From Marinifilaceae bacterium (GTDB lineage Bacteria > Bacteroidota > Bacteroidia > Bacteroidales > Marinifilaceae), in NCBI GenBank assembly GCA_017936285.1, contig JAGBFU010000079.1, positions 1 to 55,255 of the forward strand: a DNA stretch of 55,255 bases, given 5' to 3'. Shown here piece after piece: positions 9,401-17,102 of this stretch. How positions within the stretch are numbered: the stretch's first letter is position 1; each line of letters starts with the position of its first letter. The translations under genes and the position numbers were made by a program. Below the pieces are notes generated by a model. That model saw only the letters and a program-made list of their open reading frames with translations, searched no databases and had not been told where the DNA came from.

Positions 9401-9578
9401 TTCATTGAACCTATACTATGACTTTAAGTTCTTGAACTTGAGAAAGGCTGGTATAGAGAGATTGAAGGTTAACTTCTATATGAATGATATTTGCAGAATT
9501 TCAACTGTGAAAACAGAGCGCGGAACAAGCTATCCATTTGCTCGCAACTGCTCTGTAGCAGTTTCTGCAACATTCTAA
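6405..9578 (+). CDS. SusC/RagA-family TonB-dependent outer-membrane transporter (locus 1)
   Basis: A 1057-residue SusC/RagA barrel. After a signal peptide ending near AQAQQ (residue 35) comes a carboxypeptidase-regulatory-like domain (about 64-140, TIRGTVMDESGQSVIGASV), a TonB-box-like ETVVTGY, the plug (about 150-290, with FILDGFETTK and ILKDAAAKAIYGSKAANGVI) and the beta-barrel ending in an aromatic residue (SATF). It would import a bulky ligand across the outer membrane with the SusD partner 18 nt downstream. It is the first gene of a seven-gene operon. The plug lacks the usual RGTxS text (RGKSSF instead) and differs widely from the second SusC in this window, so the two loci are not a recent duplication. 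Substrate unknown. Confidence 0.95.
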   Translation: MNKNCRMKRRTVRLVSILCCATMLLLGHSYAQAQQDSTKSVRAIGMAPVGNAQVQSSQTMPLVTIRGTVMDESGQSVIGASVYLKDAPGIGIAADIDGKFSLSIPWTPNTIIVVSSVGYETQEVKVTSPTKPLEITLVETSQMLKETVVTGYFNRSMESFTGSAVTVTAKELQAIGNQNIIESLKNIDPAFVVGDSYELGSNPNQFNEINIRGKSSFAGLQSEYDGNPNEPLFILDGFETTKTAVFDLDMNRVASVTILKDAAAKAIYGSKAANGVIVIETVAPTAGALRVNYQGNVSIEMPDLTSYDLTDAREKLQVEWDAGRYSSSSPSQQQALEEQYNELLKNVERGVNTYWLEKPLRVGVGNKHTLFFEGGDEAMRYGATIMYNNIAGAMKGSDRNTIQGNITLSYRVRNLMFRNSLSITHNKAVESPYGNFSEYARLNPYYSPYDENGNINKLLGTFQLPSFGSTPRYYYNPLYNATIGTKNESQYTDITENFYIEWQAHKNLRLTGRVGYNYQTTASDNFLPGNHTSFSQWTGDMYYKRGSYTKTNGYSQRISVDLTANWSKTIKKHMIFINGGYNLAMANSDNVGMTAWGFLNNRVDHITFAKQFADNGVPTGSESITREIGFIGAANYSYDDRYLADISVRASGSSVFGSNKRWGTFWAAGLGWNLHKEHFMENAAWLSKFKLRGSIGYTGSQSFSPYQAMSTYKFYQDLMYDNINGAYLMALANDELKWQQTRDINVGLDMGIGAGINLRVDGYVSTTNDQLISITLPSSSGFNSYTGNLGNVVNKGIEGVLNWRVYNNPKKQAYITLNGTLGHNVNTIENISDALKSFNDAQESDQIEDGTTSPLVRYEEGQSMSVIWVVKSLGIDPVTGRELFVKKDGTTTYDWTSDDYVVGGDSNPKVHGNFGVSGEYKGFGFNLSFSYKLGGDYYNQTRVDKVENVDIAYNVDRRVLKDTWKNPGDVATFKKITSTPTTTYPTSRFVEKNNELQFASLNLYYDFKFLNLRKAGIERLKVNFYMNDICRISTVKTERGTSYPFARNCSVAVSATF

Positions 9579-9596
9579 CATTCAAAATTTTGAAAA

Positions 9597-11057
9597 ATGA
9601 AGATATTAAATATAACAAAACCTATAGCAATATTGGCAACAGGCTTGCTAATGTTGACAAGTTGTGAGAACTTCTTGGACGTTGAGCCAAATTCTCAGGT
9701 CAAGGGCGAGGTATTGTTTACCGATGAGAGTGGATTTAAAGAGGCTTTGGCCGGTGTTTACACCTCTATGGTTGACAATAGAAATTATGCCAAAGAGTTA
9801 CGTTTCGGACTAATTGGAGTATTGGGAGCAGAGTGGGATTACTATCCAACATCTTCATATCAGGATGCAGCGCTGTATCAATATGACCAGACAATTCCAA
9901 AGGGCACCATTGAAGGTATTTGGTCATCTATGTATAACTCAATTGCAAATGCAAATAATATAATTGGTCAAATAGATAGTAAAAAAGGTATTTTCACCGG
10001 AGGAAATTATGACATAATCAAGGGAGAGGCCTACGGATTACGTGCCTTGTTGCACTTTGATTTGCTACGTTGTTTTGGAGTCAGTTATGCCGTAGATTCA
10101 ACAAAAGCATCTATTCCATACTGCACATCATTGGTTCTTGGTTCATTCCCACAATTGAAGGTATACGAGGTTGCCAATAAGGTTCTAGCAGACTTAGACA
10201 CCGCAGAAATGTGCCTATTGAATGAACCTATCAAGACAGGAGAGGTAATTGATGAGTTAAATGATAACGGTTACCTGATGAACAGAAAGATGCACTTCAA
10301 CTACTATGCAGTTAAGGCTCTTAAGGCTCGCGTGTACATGTGGAAAGGCGACTATGCAAACGCAAAAGCTTGTGCACAGGAGGTGGTAGAATCAGGAGCA
10401 TTCACATGGTCAACACAAGCGAATATCATGAATGGTGTTGATAACTCATACGCTCCGGAGCAAATCTTTGGTTTGAACCATGAGAAGCTATCGAATCTGG
10501 CAGATGCATATTTCAATCCAGATCAATTGGTAAATGCATTCCACTCTGAAAATACAACTATAGATGCCTTATACGAGAATGATACTGACGATTATAGATA
10601 TGCATATACATTTGCAAATGGTACAGATGCATATACAAGCCGTCGCTTCATTAAGAAATATAACTCTCCATACAACGATCCAAGTTCAACTGACGACGAT
10701 GTAACAAATATGTCATTCTCTAACAGAATGTCTATAATCAGACTCTCAGAGATGTACTTGATTCTTTCAGAGTGTGAGTATCAGGAGCAGAGTTTCTACG
10801 TATTGGACGGTCTAAACGCAATCAGAAGTGCAAGAGGCATTAAGATTCTAACAAGAGATCCAGAAGATTTCTATGGAACCCTTATCAATGAGTATAAGAA
10901 AGAGTTTATGGGCGAAGGTATCATGTTCTTCTTGTACAAACGCCTTAACCAGGAGTATTTACCAAATAGCTCTGAAAGCATGATTCTTACTAAGGGATAT
11001 ACATTCCCAATCCCTGATAGCGAGAAACAGGCTGCAATTCGAGAGGAGAACAGATAA
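9597..11057 (+). CDS. SusD/RagB-family surface lipoprotein (locus 1)
   Basis: A 486-residue SusD/RagB lipoprotein, the lid that captures ligand over the SusC barrel. The lipobox is MLTSC with Cys23, followed by ENFLDVEPNSQV, the classic SusD start. The TPR-like core is visible at GEAYGLRALLHFDLLRCFG and in the C-terminal RLSEMYLILSECEY...GLNAIRSARG segment. An acidic residue after the lipid cysteine fits surface export. It is 18 nt behind SusC and 11 nt ahead of the DUF4843 gene, so co-transcription is nearly certain. Confidence 0.95.
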   Translation: MKILNITKPIAILATGLLMLTSCENFLDVEPNSQVKGEVLFTDESGFKEALAGVYTSMVDNRNYAKELRFGLIGVLGAEWDYYPTSSYQDAALYQYDQTIPKGTIEGIWSSMYNSIANANNIIGQIDSKKGIFTGGNYDIIKGEAYGLRALLHFDLLRCFGVSYAVDSTKASIPYCTSLVLGSFPQLKVYEVANKVLADLDTAEMCLLNEPIKTGEVIDELNDNGYLMNRKMHFNYYAVKALKARVYMWKGDYANAKACAQEVVESGAFTWSTQANIMNGVDNSYAPEQIFGLNHEKLSNLADAYFNPDQLVNAFHSENTTIDALYENDTDDYRYAYTFANGTDAYTSRRFIKKYNSPYNDPSSTDDDVTNMSFSNRMSIIRLSEMYLILSECEYQEQSFYVLDGLNAIRSARGIKILTRDPEDFYGTLINEYKKEFMGEGIMFFLYKRLNQEYLPNSSESMILTKGYTFPIPDSEKQAAIREENR

Positions 11058-11068
11058 AATTTTGGACT

Positions 11069-11842
11069 ATGAAAAAGAGTAATAAACTATATCTAATATT
11101 GGCACTGATAACTGCAACAGTTATCAGCTGCCAGGAGAATGAGTATAACACTTTTGATAGTGAATACAAAGCTGTAAATATATGGGTTGGTAGTGAGGTT
11201 AGCACACTTGATAGTACAACATTTAACTACTCTTACTACCTGACTAAAGACTCTATAATGTTCTATGCTCGTCTTATCGGACAACTTCCTACAGAGCCTC
11301 AAACATTTACTCTTGAAGCATATGAAGGAAATCTAGAGGATGCAGAGGGCTCATACGAGATCGGTCAATACACCTTCTATGCTGATGAGTACATGAAGGA
11401 GTTCCCTATCTATTTTGATCCGTTAAAACTAAAAGATACAAGCCTTTTCAAAGAGAGTGATGGTTATATCAAGTTCCGATTGAAACAGGAGGGTGAGTTT
11501 GTAGCTGGAGCAGATAAATATCAAACAATTCACATTGTATTGAAAAACGACTTGGCAAAACCTGATACCTGGGACGAGGCTACATATCCAAATGTAAGAC
11601 TATCTAACTATTTCGGTTCATATAGTGAGGTTAAATATAAATTTATGATTCAGGAGATTGGCAAGGTAGATTTCAAGGTTGCATATAATATGAGTAAAGA
11701 GTATGATGAGGTTAGTAATACTTTTGCATCATACTATGCAAAGTTCTTAAAGAACCTGATGATCCTTGCTCTTGAGGAGTATAATGCTGCTCATCCCGAT
11801 GCTCCATTAACAGATGAGTGGGGCTTCCCTGTAACATTTTAA
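11069..11842 (+). CDS. DUF4843-type lipoprotein (locus 1)
   Basis: A 257-residue lipoprotein with Cys21 (TVISC) and acidic residues after it (QENEYNTFDS). The beta-rich body fits the DUF4843 family, which commonly follows SusD in Bacteroidales loci and is thought to be an accessory surface binding protein, much as SusE/SusF are. It is packed tightly between SusD and the PKD-like gene. Binding target unknown. The family name rests on position and general sequence character. Confidence 0.75.
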   Translation: MKKSNKLYLILALITATVISCQENEYNTFDSEYKAVNIWVGSEVSTLDSTTFNYSYYLTKDSIMFYARLIGQLPTEPQTFTLEAYEGNLEDAEGSYEIGQYTFYADEYMKEFPIYFDPLKLKDTSLFKESDGYIKFRLKQEGEFVAGADKYQTIHIVLKNDLAKPDTWDEATYPNVRLSNYFGSYSEVKYKFMIQEIGKVDFKVAYNMSKEYDEVSNTFASYYAKFLKNLMILALEEYNAAHPDAPLTDEWGFPVTF

Positions 11843-11854
11843 TAAATTACGGCA

Positions 11855-13465
11855 ATGAGAAAGATAACAAAAATAGCGATACTTGCCCTTGGATTCATGG
11901 GAGTATACTCATGTTTCGAAGATAAGGGTAACTACGAATACATTGAGCTTGACGAGGTAACTATCGACGCAGAGCTTGATGGCATTCAAGGTACTTATGC
12001 ACTTACAAAGTTTGACTCACTGACTATTGAACCAAACGTATATTTCAACGGAGAGTTGGTAAATGGTAACGAGTCTAAATTTCCACTAAGATATGAGTGG
12101 TCAATCTACAATAGCATGACCGGAGGTAATACTCCAACTGAAGTTACTGTTCTTGGAGATGCAATCAAGTTCAATAACGCTATTCCTGTAGGAGAGGGAC
12201 AATGGACCTTAAGACTTGTTGTTCAAAACACTGAAACATTGGTAAAAGCATACTCACTATTCAGTTTGCAAGTCAGCGAATCTTTGAGTGATGGTATTTT
12301 GGTGTATTATGAGTCTAAAGATGAGCCGGGAACCTCGGATGTAGGCTTGATTATCAATGCTATGGTCAAGAAAAACTATGCATCAACAGAGAAGTGTTTT
12401 GTTGACCTTTACAAAAATGCCAACGGAACCCACATTGCAGGAGAGCCTATCCACATTATGCACTCTGCAAGTAGAAGTATCTTTGGAGCAGATGGCGGAT
12501 ACAAAGAGGTTATGATGACTACTACAAAGGATTTTGTAGGTGTTGGTTATGCTTCATTCGAAAGACAATTGGGTGTTGAAAATCTGTTCTGGTTGGTTCC
12601 TGAAAGTACCGAGAATGCTTATTTCACAGGTCACCCTGGTCGTGGAGAGAGTGTAATTATCGGTAACAAGCCATATCACGCAGACTACCGTATTATCGGA
12701 GAGGAGGGAACATTCTTTGGAGTTCCATACGAGGGTGATTATGGCACATTGGCGATGTGGATTCCTATAATGGTTCACACTAATTTTGATGTCATAACCT
12801 ATGATGCAGATAATCAGCGATTCTTGTGTGCTCCATATGGTTCAATTAAGCTTGGTGGCTTTACTCCAGATATGACTCAGGTTACAAATCCGGCAGAGTT
12901 TACCATGCCATTTGACGTAAACAACGTTGGAATGGACATGTGGTACTCAGACTATGGTTTCCACAACTATGAGTACTCAATTATGCATGACAACAATACC
13001 GACTCAACATGGTTGTTTATATCAAACTTTGCAACTACAAACGTATCTAGTCCATACATCGCAGTTGACAAGATAGATATCAACTCATCTCCAAAAGTGG
13101 ACGAAATGACATCGATGAGTTGTGGAGGTAATGGAGAGATTCTCTTCTATAGCGCAGGAAACAAAGTATTCTTGTTGAAGTACATAACAGGAAGACCTGC
13201 AACTGAGTTGTTCTCATTCCCATCAAATGAAAAGGTTACATGCGTAAGAACACATAAGTTCTACTATGGTTCACTTGAATCTTCAGCTATGATGGATCCA
13301 CACAAGATTCTTCACGTTGCAACATATGACGAGACAACAGGTGATGGTAAAGTATATATGTTCCCTATTGACCCGACAAGTGGTGCTATTACAGGTGACT
13401 ATCTGGAGTATAGTGGCTTTGGTAAGGTAAAAGATATGGCATGGAAATATGGCCTAACAATTTAA
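11855..13465 (+). CDS. PKD-like family lipoprotein (locus 1)
   Basis: A 536-residue lipoprotein with Cys20 (VYSC) followed by FEDKGNYEYIELDEVTI, the hallmark opening of the Bacteroidales PKD-like lipoproteins that accompany SusCD and DUF4843 genes. An Ig/PKD-like region covers roughly residues 25-145 and includes RYEWSIYN. The remainder resembles a repeated-blade beta structure, possibly a propeller. The mature part has four cysteines. Likely a surface-exposed ligand-binding partner; no catalytic motif was recognised. Confidence 0.75.
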   Translation: MRKITKIAILALGFMGVYSCFEDKGNYEYIELDEVTIDAELDGIQGTYALTKFDSLTIEPNVYFNGELVNGNESKFPLRYEWSIYNSMTGGNTPTEVTVLGDAIKFNNAIPVGEGQWTLRLVVQNTETLVKAYSLFSLQVSESLSDGILVYYESKDEPGTSDVGLIINAMVKKNYASTEKCFVDLYKNANGTHIAGEPIHIMHSASRSIFGADGGYKEVMMTTTKDFVGVGYASFERQLGVENLFWLVPESTENAYFTGHPGRGESVIIGNKPYHADYRIIGEEGTFFGVPYEGDYGTLAMWIPIMVHTNFDVITYDADNQRFLCAPYGSIKLGGFTPDMTQVTNPAEFTMPFDVNNVGMDMWYSDYGFHNYEYSIMHDNNTDSTWLFISNFATTNVSSPYIAVDKIDINSSPKVDEMTSMSCGGNGEILFYSAGNKVFLLKYITGRPATELFSFPSNEKVTCVRTHKFYYGSLESSAMMDPHKILHVATYDETTGDGKVYMFPIDPTSGAITGDYLEYSGFGKVKDMAWKYGLTI

Positions 13466-13476
13466 TTTATTAAACA

Positions 13477-14700
13477 ATGAAAAAACTATTGACAACTCTT
13501 CTATGTGCAATATTTGCCATATCAGCATTTGCACAGGAGACAAATATCAACTTTCAGGAGGATCCTGCATTCAAATCAATTTTGAAACAGGCAAAGAAAG
13601 AGAATAAATATATCTTCATGGACTGCTACACCACATGGTGCGGTCCATGCAAGATGCTTGCAAGAAATGTATTCACAAAGGCTCCAGTAGCAGACTTCTA
13701 CAATGAGACATTCATCAATGTAAAGTATGATATGGAGAAGGGAGAGGGCATTAAACTTAAGGAGCAGTTCAATGTAACAGCTTTCCCTACCCTATTGTGG
13801 CTAGATGGAGAAGGAAACGTTGTTCACAAGGTTGTAGGAGCAGGAAATGCTGACTACGTATTGACACAAGGTAAGCTTGCAGCAGACCCACAAACTAACC
13901 TTGCCGGCTTGACAAAGCGTTACGAGAGTGGTGAGAGAAACAGCGAGCTGCTAAGTATGTATATTGATGCTCTTAAAGTTTGCGGTCAAAGTGATAAAAT
14001 TAACGACATCACCGTCGAGTTCATCGAAAATATGACTGCAGAGGATTTGACTCAGGAGAAATACTTCTCTATGGTTGAGGCAAATGTTACAGATCCTCTA
14101 TCTGCTCCAATGCAGTTGATTTATAACAACAAACCATACTTTCAAAGAGCTCTTGGCGCAGAGCGTGTAAATAAACTATGCGATAAGTGTATGCAGGCAT
14201 ACACAACATTTGTTCTTCCAAGAAGACCTGAAGGTTGGAAATTAAATGTAGAGCATTGGGCAGCACTTAAGAACTTCTATCAATCTGTTGATGATTCAAA
14301 AGCAAGTGAGGGATTGGCAGTTCTTGAGATGGTAAAATGTGCTGAGGATGGCAACTACGTTGGTGTAGTTAACGTTATGCGCGATGTGAAAAAGTACAAT
14401 TTGATTACCGGTATGATGAAACCATACAACATTATGTATAGCATGGAGTTGGTTCGTCACAGCGGAGACCAGAAAGCAATTGCCGAGGGTATCAAGTATA
14501 TCGACGAGATTATTGCATCATGGAGCGACCCATCAAGACTTATGAATATGCTTGAGGTAAAGGCTCGTTTGCACGAGGCTGCCGGCGATACAGCTACCGC
14601 TTCTGCTACACGCCAAAAGGCTATGGAGGCAAGAGAGGAGTTTGTAAAAATGACTAACGGAAGAGCCATGATTATTGGTAACGTAACCTTGCAGAAGTAA
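13477..14700 (+). CDS. Secreted thioredoxin-fold protein with helical C-terminal domain (locus 1)
   Basis: A 407-residue exported protein: signal peptide MKKLLTTLLCAIFAISAFAQ, then a thioredoxin domain (about 25-140) with active site WCGPC at 54-58 and the cis-proline region in FNVTAFPTLLWLDGEGN. The remaining 260 residues are mostly helical with no motif I recognise; a TPR-like fold is possible. It should act in the periplasm on thiols or disulfides. Extra cysteines occur in the C-terminal part (VCGQS, LCDKCMQ, VKCAED). It is 11 nt after the PKD-like gene and 14 nt before a second thioredoxin-fold gene. Confidence 0.88.
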   Translation: MKKLLTTLLCAIFAISAFAQETNINFQEDPAFKSILKQAKKENKYIFMDCYTTWCGPCKMLARNVFTKAPVADFYNETFINVKYDMEKGEGIKLKEQFNVTAFPTLLWLDGEGNVVHKVVGAGNADYVLTQGKLAADPQTNLAGLTKRYESGERNSELLSMYIDALKVCGQSDKINDITVEFIENMTAEDLTQEKYFSMVEANVTDPLSAPMQLIYNNKPYFQRALGAERVNKLCDKCMQAYTTFVLPRRPEGWKLNVEHWAALKNFYQSVDDSKASEGLAVLEMVKCAEDGNYVGVVNVMRDVKKYNLITGMMKPYNIMYSMELVRHSGDQKAIAEGIKYIDEIIASWSDPSRLMNMLEVKARLHEAAGDTATASATRQKAMEAREEFVKMTNGRAMIIGNVTLQK

Positions 14701-14714
14701 TAACAAATAAAAGT

Positions 14715-15206
14715 ATGAACATTATGAAAAAGTTTTTACTGATCGTTGCAATGCACATTGCTGCAATTACATTCGCATTTGGTCAAGGATCAAACGTATG
14801 GAATGTATCAGAGAGCCTGACTGGCGATGAGTTGGTAAAATCAATCATCGAGCCATTTGAGGGAAATGTTGTAGTTCTTGATGTATGGGGAACATGGTGT
14901 GGACCATGTAAAAAAGCTATGGAGACAATTCACCCATTGAAAGAGGAGATGAAGGGTAAGGATGTCTCTTTTGTTTACCTTGCATGTCCTAACTCACAAA
15001 AAGCTCAATGGGAGGAGATGATTAAAAACATCGAAGGTGAGCACTACTACATCACAACTGCACAGTGGAACTACATCCTTAAAACCTACGGAGGTGGCGG
15101 AGTTCCTTTGTATGTTGTATTTGATAAAGAGGGCAAGAAAATCAGTGCCTTCACCGGCTACCCCGGAAATGAAAAGATGAAAGAAACTATTGTGTCTAAT
15201 TTATAA
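14715..15206 (+). CDS. TlpA/ResA-like periplasmic thioredoxin (locus 1)
   Basis: A 163-residue protein with a signal peptide (MKKFLLIVAMHIAAITFAFG) and one TlpA/ResA-type thioredoxin domain. The active site is WCGPC (61-65) within VVVLDVWGTWCGPCKKAME; GVPLYVVFDKEG holds the cis-proline. Members normally reduce cysteine pairs on exported proteins. Its neighbours suggest the clients are the locus lipoproteins. An ATG at 14724 would give a shorter leader and is equally possible. Confidence 0.9.
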   Translation: MNIMKKFLLIVAMHIAAITFAFGQGSNVWNVSESLTGDELVKSIIEPFEGNVVVLDVWGTWCGPCKKAMETIHPLKEEMKGKDVSFVYLACPNSQKAQWEEMIKNIEGEHYYITTAQWNYILKTYGGGGVPLYVVFDKEGKKISAFTGYPGNEKMKETIVSNL

Positions 15207-15215
15207 ATAAAATCA

Positions 15216-16400
15216 ATGACTATGAAAGCAAAACAATTTATTAGCTTTTTGATGGCATCAGCAATGGTTGTATCATTTGCTGCATGTTCAGACGATGACG
15301 AGGACTCAGATCCTGTTCCTCCACAATCAGAGCAAACCCCAGGCGGTGGCAACGAGGATCAGCCAGGCGGTGGTAATGAGGACCAGCCAGGAACTCCAGA
15401 GGGACCAGCTCCAATTCACTCTCTTAGCAAAACAGATACTCTTGTTGGAGCAGAGGGATGTACATTCGACGTAATTATCAACTGCAATGTTGAGTGCGTT
15501 GAGACAAGCGAGAACCCAGAGATGCTTACAGTATCTTGCACTAAGGGTGAGGGCGATGTATGCATTATGACTGTAACAGTTGCTCCTAATAGCAGCTATG
15601 ATCAGGTAGTGGGTAAAATCAAGGTAGAGTTTAAGGATGCTGAGGGTGCTATTATCGAGGGTGCTACAGCATACTTCACTGTAACACAGGATGGTGCTGA
15701 GGCTCCAACATTCGCAGTTAAGGGCGAGACTGCTTTGTCAGTTGAGTATACAGAGCAATTGGTTACATTCGAGTGGGAGACAAACTGCACTGTTGGAGAG
15801 CCTGCTACTGAGGCAGATTGGATTACTTTGGACAGACAGAATGCAACAGGAGCTCGTTTCGTAGTAGCTGCATTCAACTTGCCATGCGACTCTACACGTA
15901 CAGCAACAATTGCTATCCCATACACATCAGCTACAGGAGAGGAGTTCACCCAGGAGTTGACAATCAGCCAAACAGCTAAAACAACATTTGAGCCAGCTGA
16001 CATTGTCGGAGTATGGGTTTATAAACTATCAGGTAATAGCGGTGTTTACCAGAAGGGAGACTACACATTCAATGCAGATGGAACATATACAGCAGTTACA
16101 AATGTATATATGAAGGACGAGAACATGAACGAGACTGATAATGTTGCTATCAATGAGGAGACAGGTCTTCCATACGATCCTACAACAACTGAGGGTACAT
16201 ACACAACTACTCCTCTTGACGGTTCTGAGGATGAGGGAGTATTGTTCCATGTAAGTACAGGAGGTAGTGAGGATTGGCATGTAACATACAACTTCCAGAC
16301 TCTTCAAATGACATGGACCTACACTATCAAGATGAACTTCGGTGGTGAGGACAGAGTATTGGGTCAGGTACAACAGATTTATACAAGAGTAATTGAGTAA
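15216..16400 (+). CDS. Cysteine-rich BACON-like surface lipoprotein with lipocalin-like C-terminus (locus 1)
   Basis: A 394-residue lipoprotein. Cys24 is followed by SDDDEDSD, a strong surface-export signal, then a Gly/Pro/Gln linker with two copies of GGGNEDQP. Two BACON/Ig-like domains follow (about 67-155 and 160-255; ADWITLDRQN and SRTATIAI-like text in the second), then a domain (about 260-394) opening IVGVWVYKLS and rich in strands, like lipocalin-type lipoproteins. The first two domains hold seven cysteines (GCT, NCN, ECV, SCT, VCI, NCT, PCD), unusual for BACON domains. It is the last gene of locus 1 and directly follows two thioredoxin-fold genes. Probably a binding protein; no enzyme motif. 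Confidence 0.75.
   Translation: MTMKAKQFISFLMASAMVVSFAACSDDDEDSDPVPPQSEQTPGGGNEDQPGGGNEDQPGTPEGPAPIHSLSKTDTLVGAEGCTFDVIINCNVECVETSENPEMLTVSCTKGEGDVCIMTVTVAPNSSYDQVVGKIKVEFKDAEGAIIEGATAYFTVTQDGAEAPTFAVKGETALSVEYTEQLVTFEWETNCTVGEPATEADWITLDRQNATGARFVVAAFNLPCDSTRTATIAIPYTSATGEEFTQELTISQTAKTTFEPADIVGVWVYKLSGNSGVYQKGDYTFNADGTYTAVTNVYMKDENMNETDNVAINEETGLPYDPTTTEGTYTTTPLDGSEDEGVLFHVSTGGSEDWHVTYNFQTLQMTWTYTIKMNFGGEDRVLGQVQQIYTRVIE
15342..15389 (+). repeat. Two 24-bp tandem repeats in the lipoprotein linker
   Basis: Two in-frame 24-bp units (15342-15365 and 15366-15389) both encode GGGNEDQP, differing only at synonymous positions. They form a flexible spacer between lipid anchor and folded domains. 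Copy-number variation between strains is possible. Confidence 0.85.
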
Positions 16401-16428
16401 TACGTATAACTACAATTAGACCAATTTA

Positions 16429-16459
16429 TCGGGAGGCAATATTGCTTCCCGATTTTTTT
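16429..16459 (+). terminator. Terminator of SusCD locus 1
   Basis: Near-perfect inverted repeat (16429-16440 with 16441-16452, one G-T pair) followed by TTTTTTT, 29 nt after the last gene of the locus. Confidence 0.88.
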
Positions 16460-16483
16460 ATTTTAAAATTTGACATTATTCAC

Positions 16484-16491
16484 TAATTTTG
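16484..16491 (+). promoter_or_regulatory. -7 promoter element for the PspC pair
   Basis: TAATTTTG matches TAnnTTTG and lies 21 nt before the first PspC ATG. The TTTG upstream (16469-16472) is only 11 nt away, too close for the usual spacing. Confidence 0.45.
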
Positions 16492-16512
16492 CATCGTAAA
16501 AAATCTATAGCA

Positions 16513-16734
16513 ATGAATGAACTGAGAAGACCTATTCAAAATAGAATGCTGGCAGGAGTATGTGTCTGTCTGGCAAATCGTATGGGCATAGATCCATCGA
16601 TATTCAGAATTGCATACGTATTACTTTCGCTATTTACAGTGGGATTTCCAGGGATACTTCTCTACATTATTATGTGGATTATTATTCCGGACGAAAGACC
16701 CTCTGATAACTATAATAACAATTTAAACAGATAA
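16513..16734 (+). CDS. Small PspC-domain membrane protein
   Basis: A 73-residue protein made of little more than one PspC domain: LRRPIQNRMLAGVCVCLANRMGIDPSIFRIAYVLLSLF in pieces, with one transmembrane stretch ending GILLYIIMWIIIPDE. The ATG at 16513 is preferred over upstream codons because those overlap the promoter element. PspC proteins sense or respond to inner-membrane stress in other bacteria, but no PspA homologue is visible here, so the role is open. It is four nucleotides from a second PspC gene. Confidence 0.88.
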   Translation: MNELRRPIQNRMLAGVCVCLANRMGIDPSIFRIAYVLLSLFTVGFPGILLYIIMWIIIPDERPSDNYNNNLNR

Positions 16735-16738
16735 AATC

Positions 16739-16915
16739 ATGGCACAATTGAAAAGATCATCAGACAAAATGATTGCTGGCGTATGTGCAGGTATTGCTGA
16801 GCGTTTTGGAATGTCTGCAGGAGTTGTAAGACTTGTTTGGGCGCTATGCGTTCTTTTGGGAGGATTTGGAATCCTTGCATATTTGATTATGTGGATTCTT
16901 ATGCCAAAGGCGTAA
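16739..16915 (+). CDS. Very small PspC-domain membrane protein
   Basis: A 58-residue open frame beginning MAQLKRSSDKMIAGVCAGIA and ending YLIMWILMPKA. It aligns end to end with the gene just before it: the KMIAGVCAGIAERFG motif, a VRLVWALCVLL hydrophobic stretch and the IMWILMP end. It is four nucleotides downstream of the first PspC gene and followed by a strong terminator, so the pair forms a bicistronic unit. It is short enough to be missed by length cut-offs. Function as for the first copy; a heteromeric membrane sensor pair is a guess. Confidence 0.88.
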   Translation: MAQLKRSSDKMIAGVCAGIAERFGMSAGVVRLVWALCVLLGGFGILAYLIMWILMPKA

Positions 16916-16943
16916 CACAACCCAAATAATCAATTAAAACTTT

Positions 16944-16990
16944 AAGGGGTAGTTCTGTTTTGTCTCCACAAAACAAGCTTACCCCTTTTT
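16944..16990 (+). terminator. Terminator of the PspC pair
   Basis: Long hairpin: AAGGGGTA (16944-16951) pairs with TACCCCTT (16980-16987), with a second inner stem TGTTTTGT/ACAAAACA, followed by TTT. Confidence 0.82.
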
Positions 16991-16991
16991 C

Positions 16992-17060
16992 ATTTCCCCT
17001 CTCTCTCCTATTGACTCCTCACTATTCCTAATTCCTCATTCCTAATTCCTAATTATTCAC
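16992..17060. repeat. Degenerate short-unit repeat tract before fabI
   Basis: A run of units such as TTCCTAATT, ACTCCTCACT and TTCCTCATT, preceded by TTTCCCCTCT. The vocabulary and orientation match the tract at 3850-3920. It sits between the PspC terminator and the fabI promoter and codes for nothing evident. Confidence 0.75.
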
Positions 17061-17070
17061 CGTTTTTTAC

Positions 17071-17078
17071 TACCTTTG
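17071..17078 (+). promoter_or_regulatory. -7 promoter element of fabI
   Basis: TACCTTTG matches TAnnTTTG and lies 24 nt before the ATG at 17103. It overlaps the in-frame TTG at 17076, ruling that codon out as start. Confidence 0.55.
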
Positions 17079-17102
17079 CAGTCGATTCTAAATTTGATAT
17101 TT

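Noticed and set aside
15342..15389. CRISPR-like direct repeat
   Set aside because: Only two adjacent in-frame units with no spacers; it is a protein linker.
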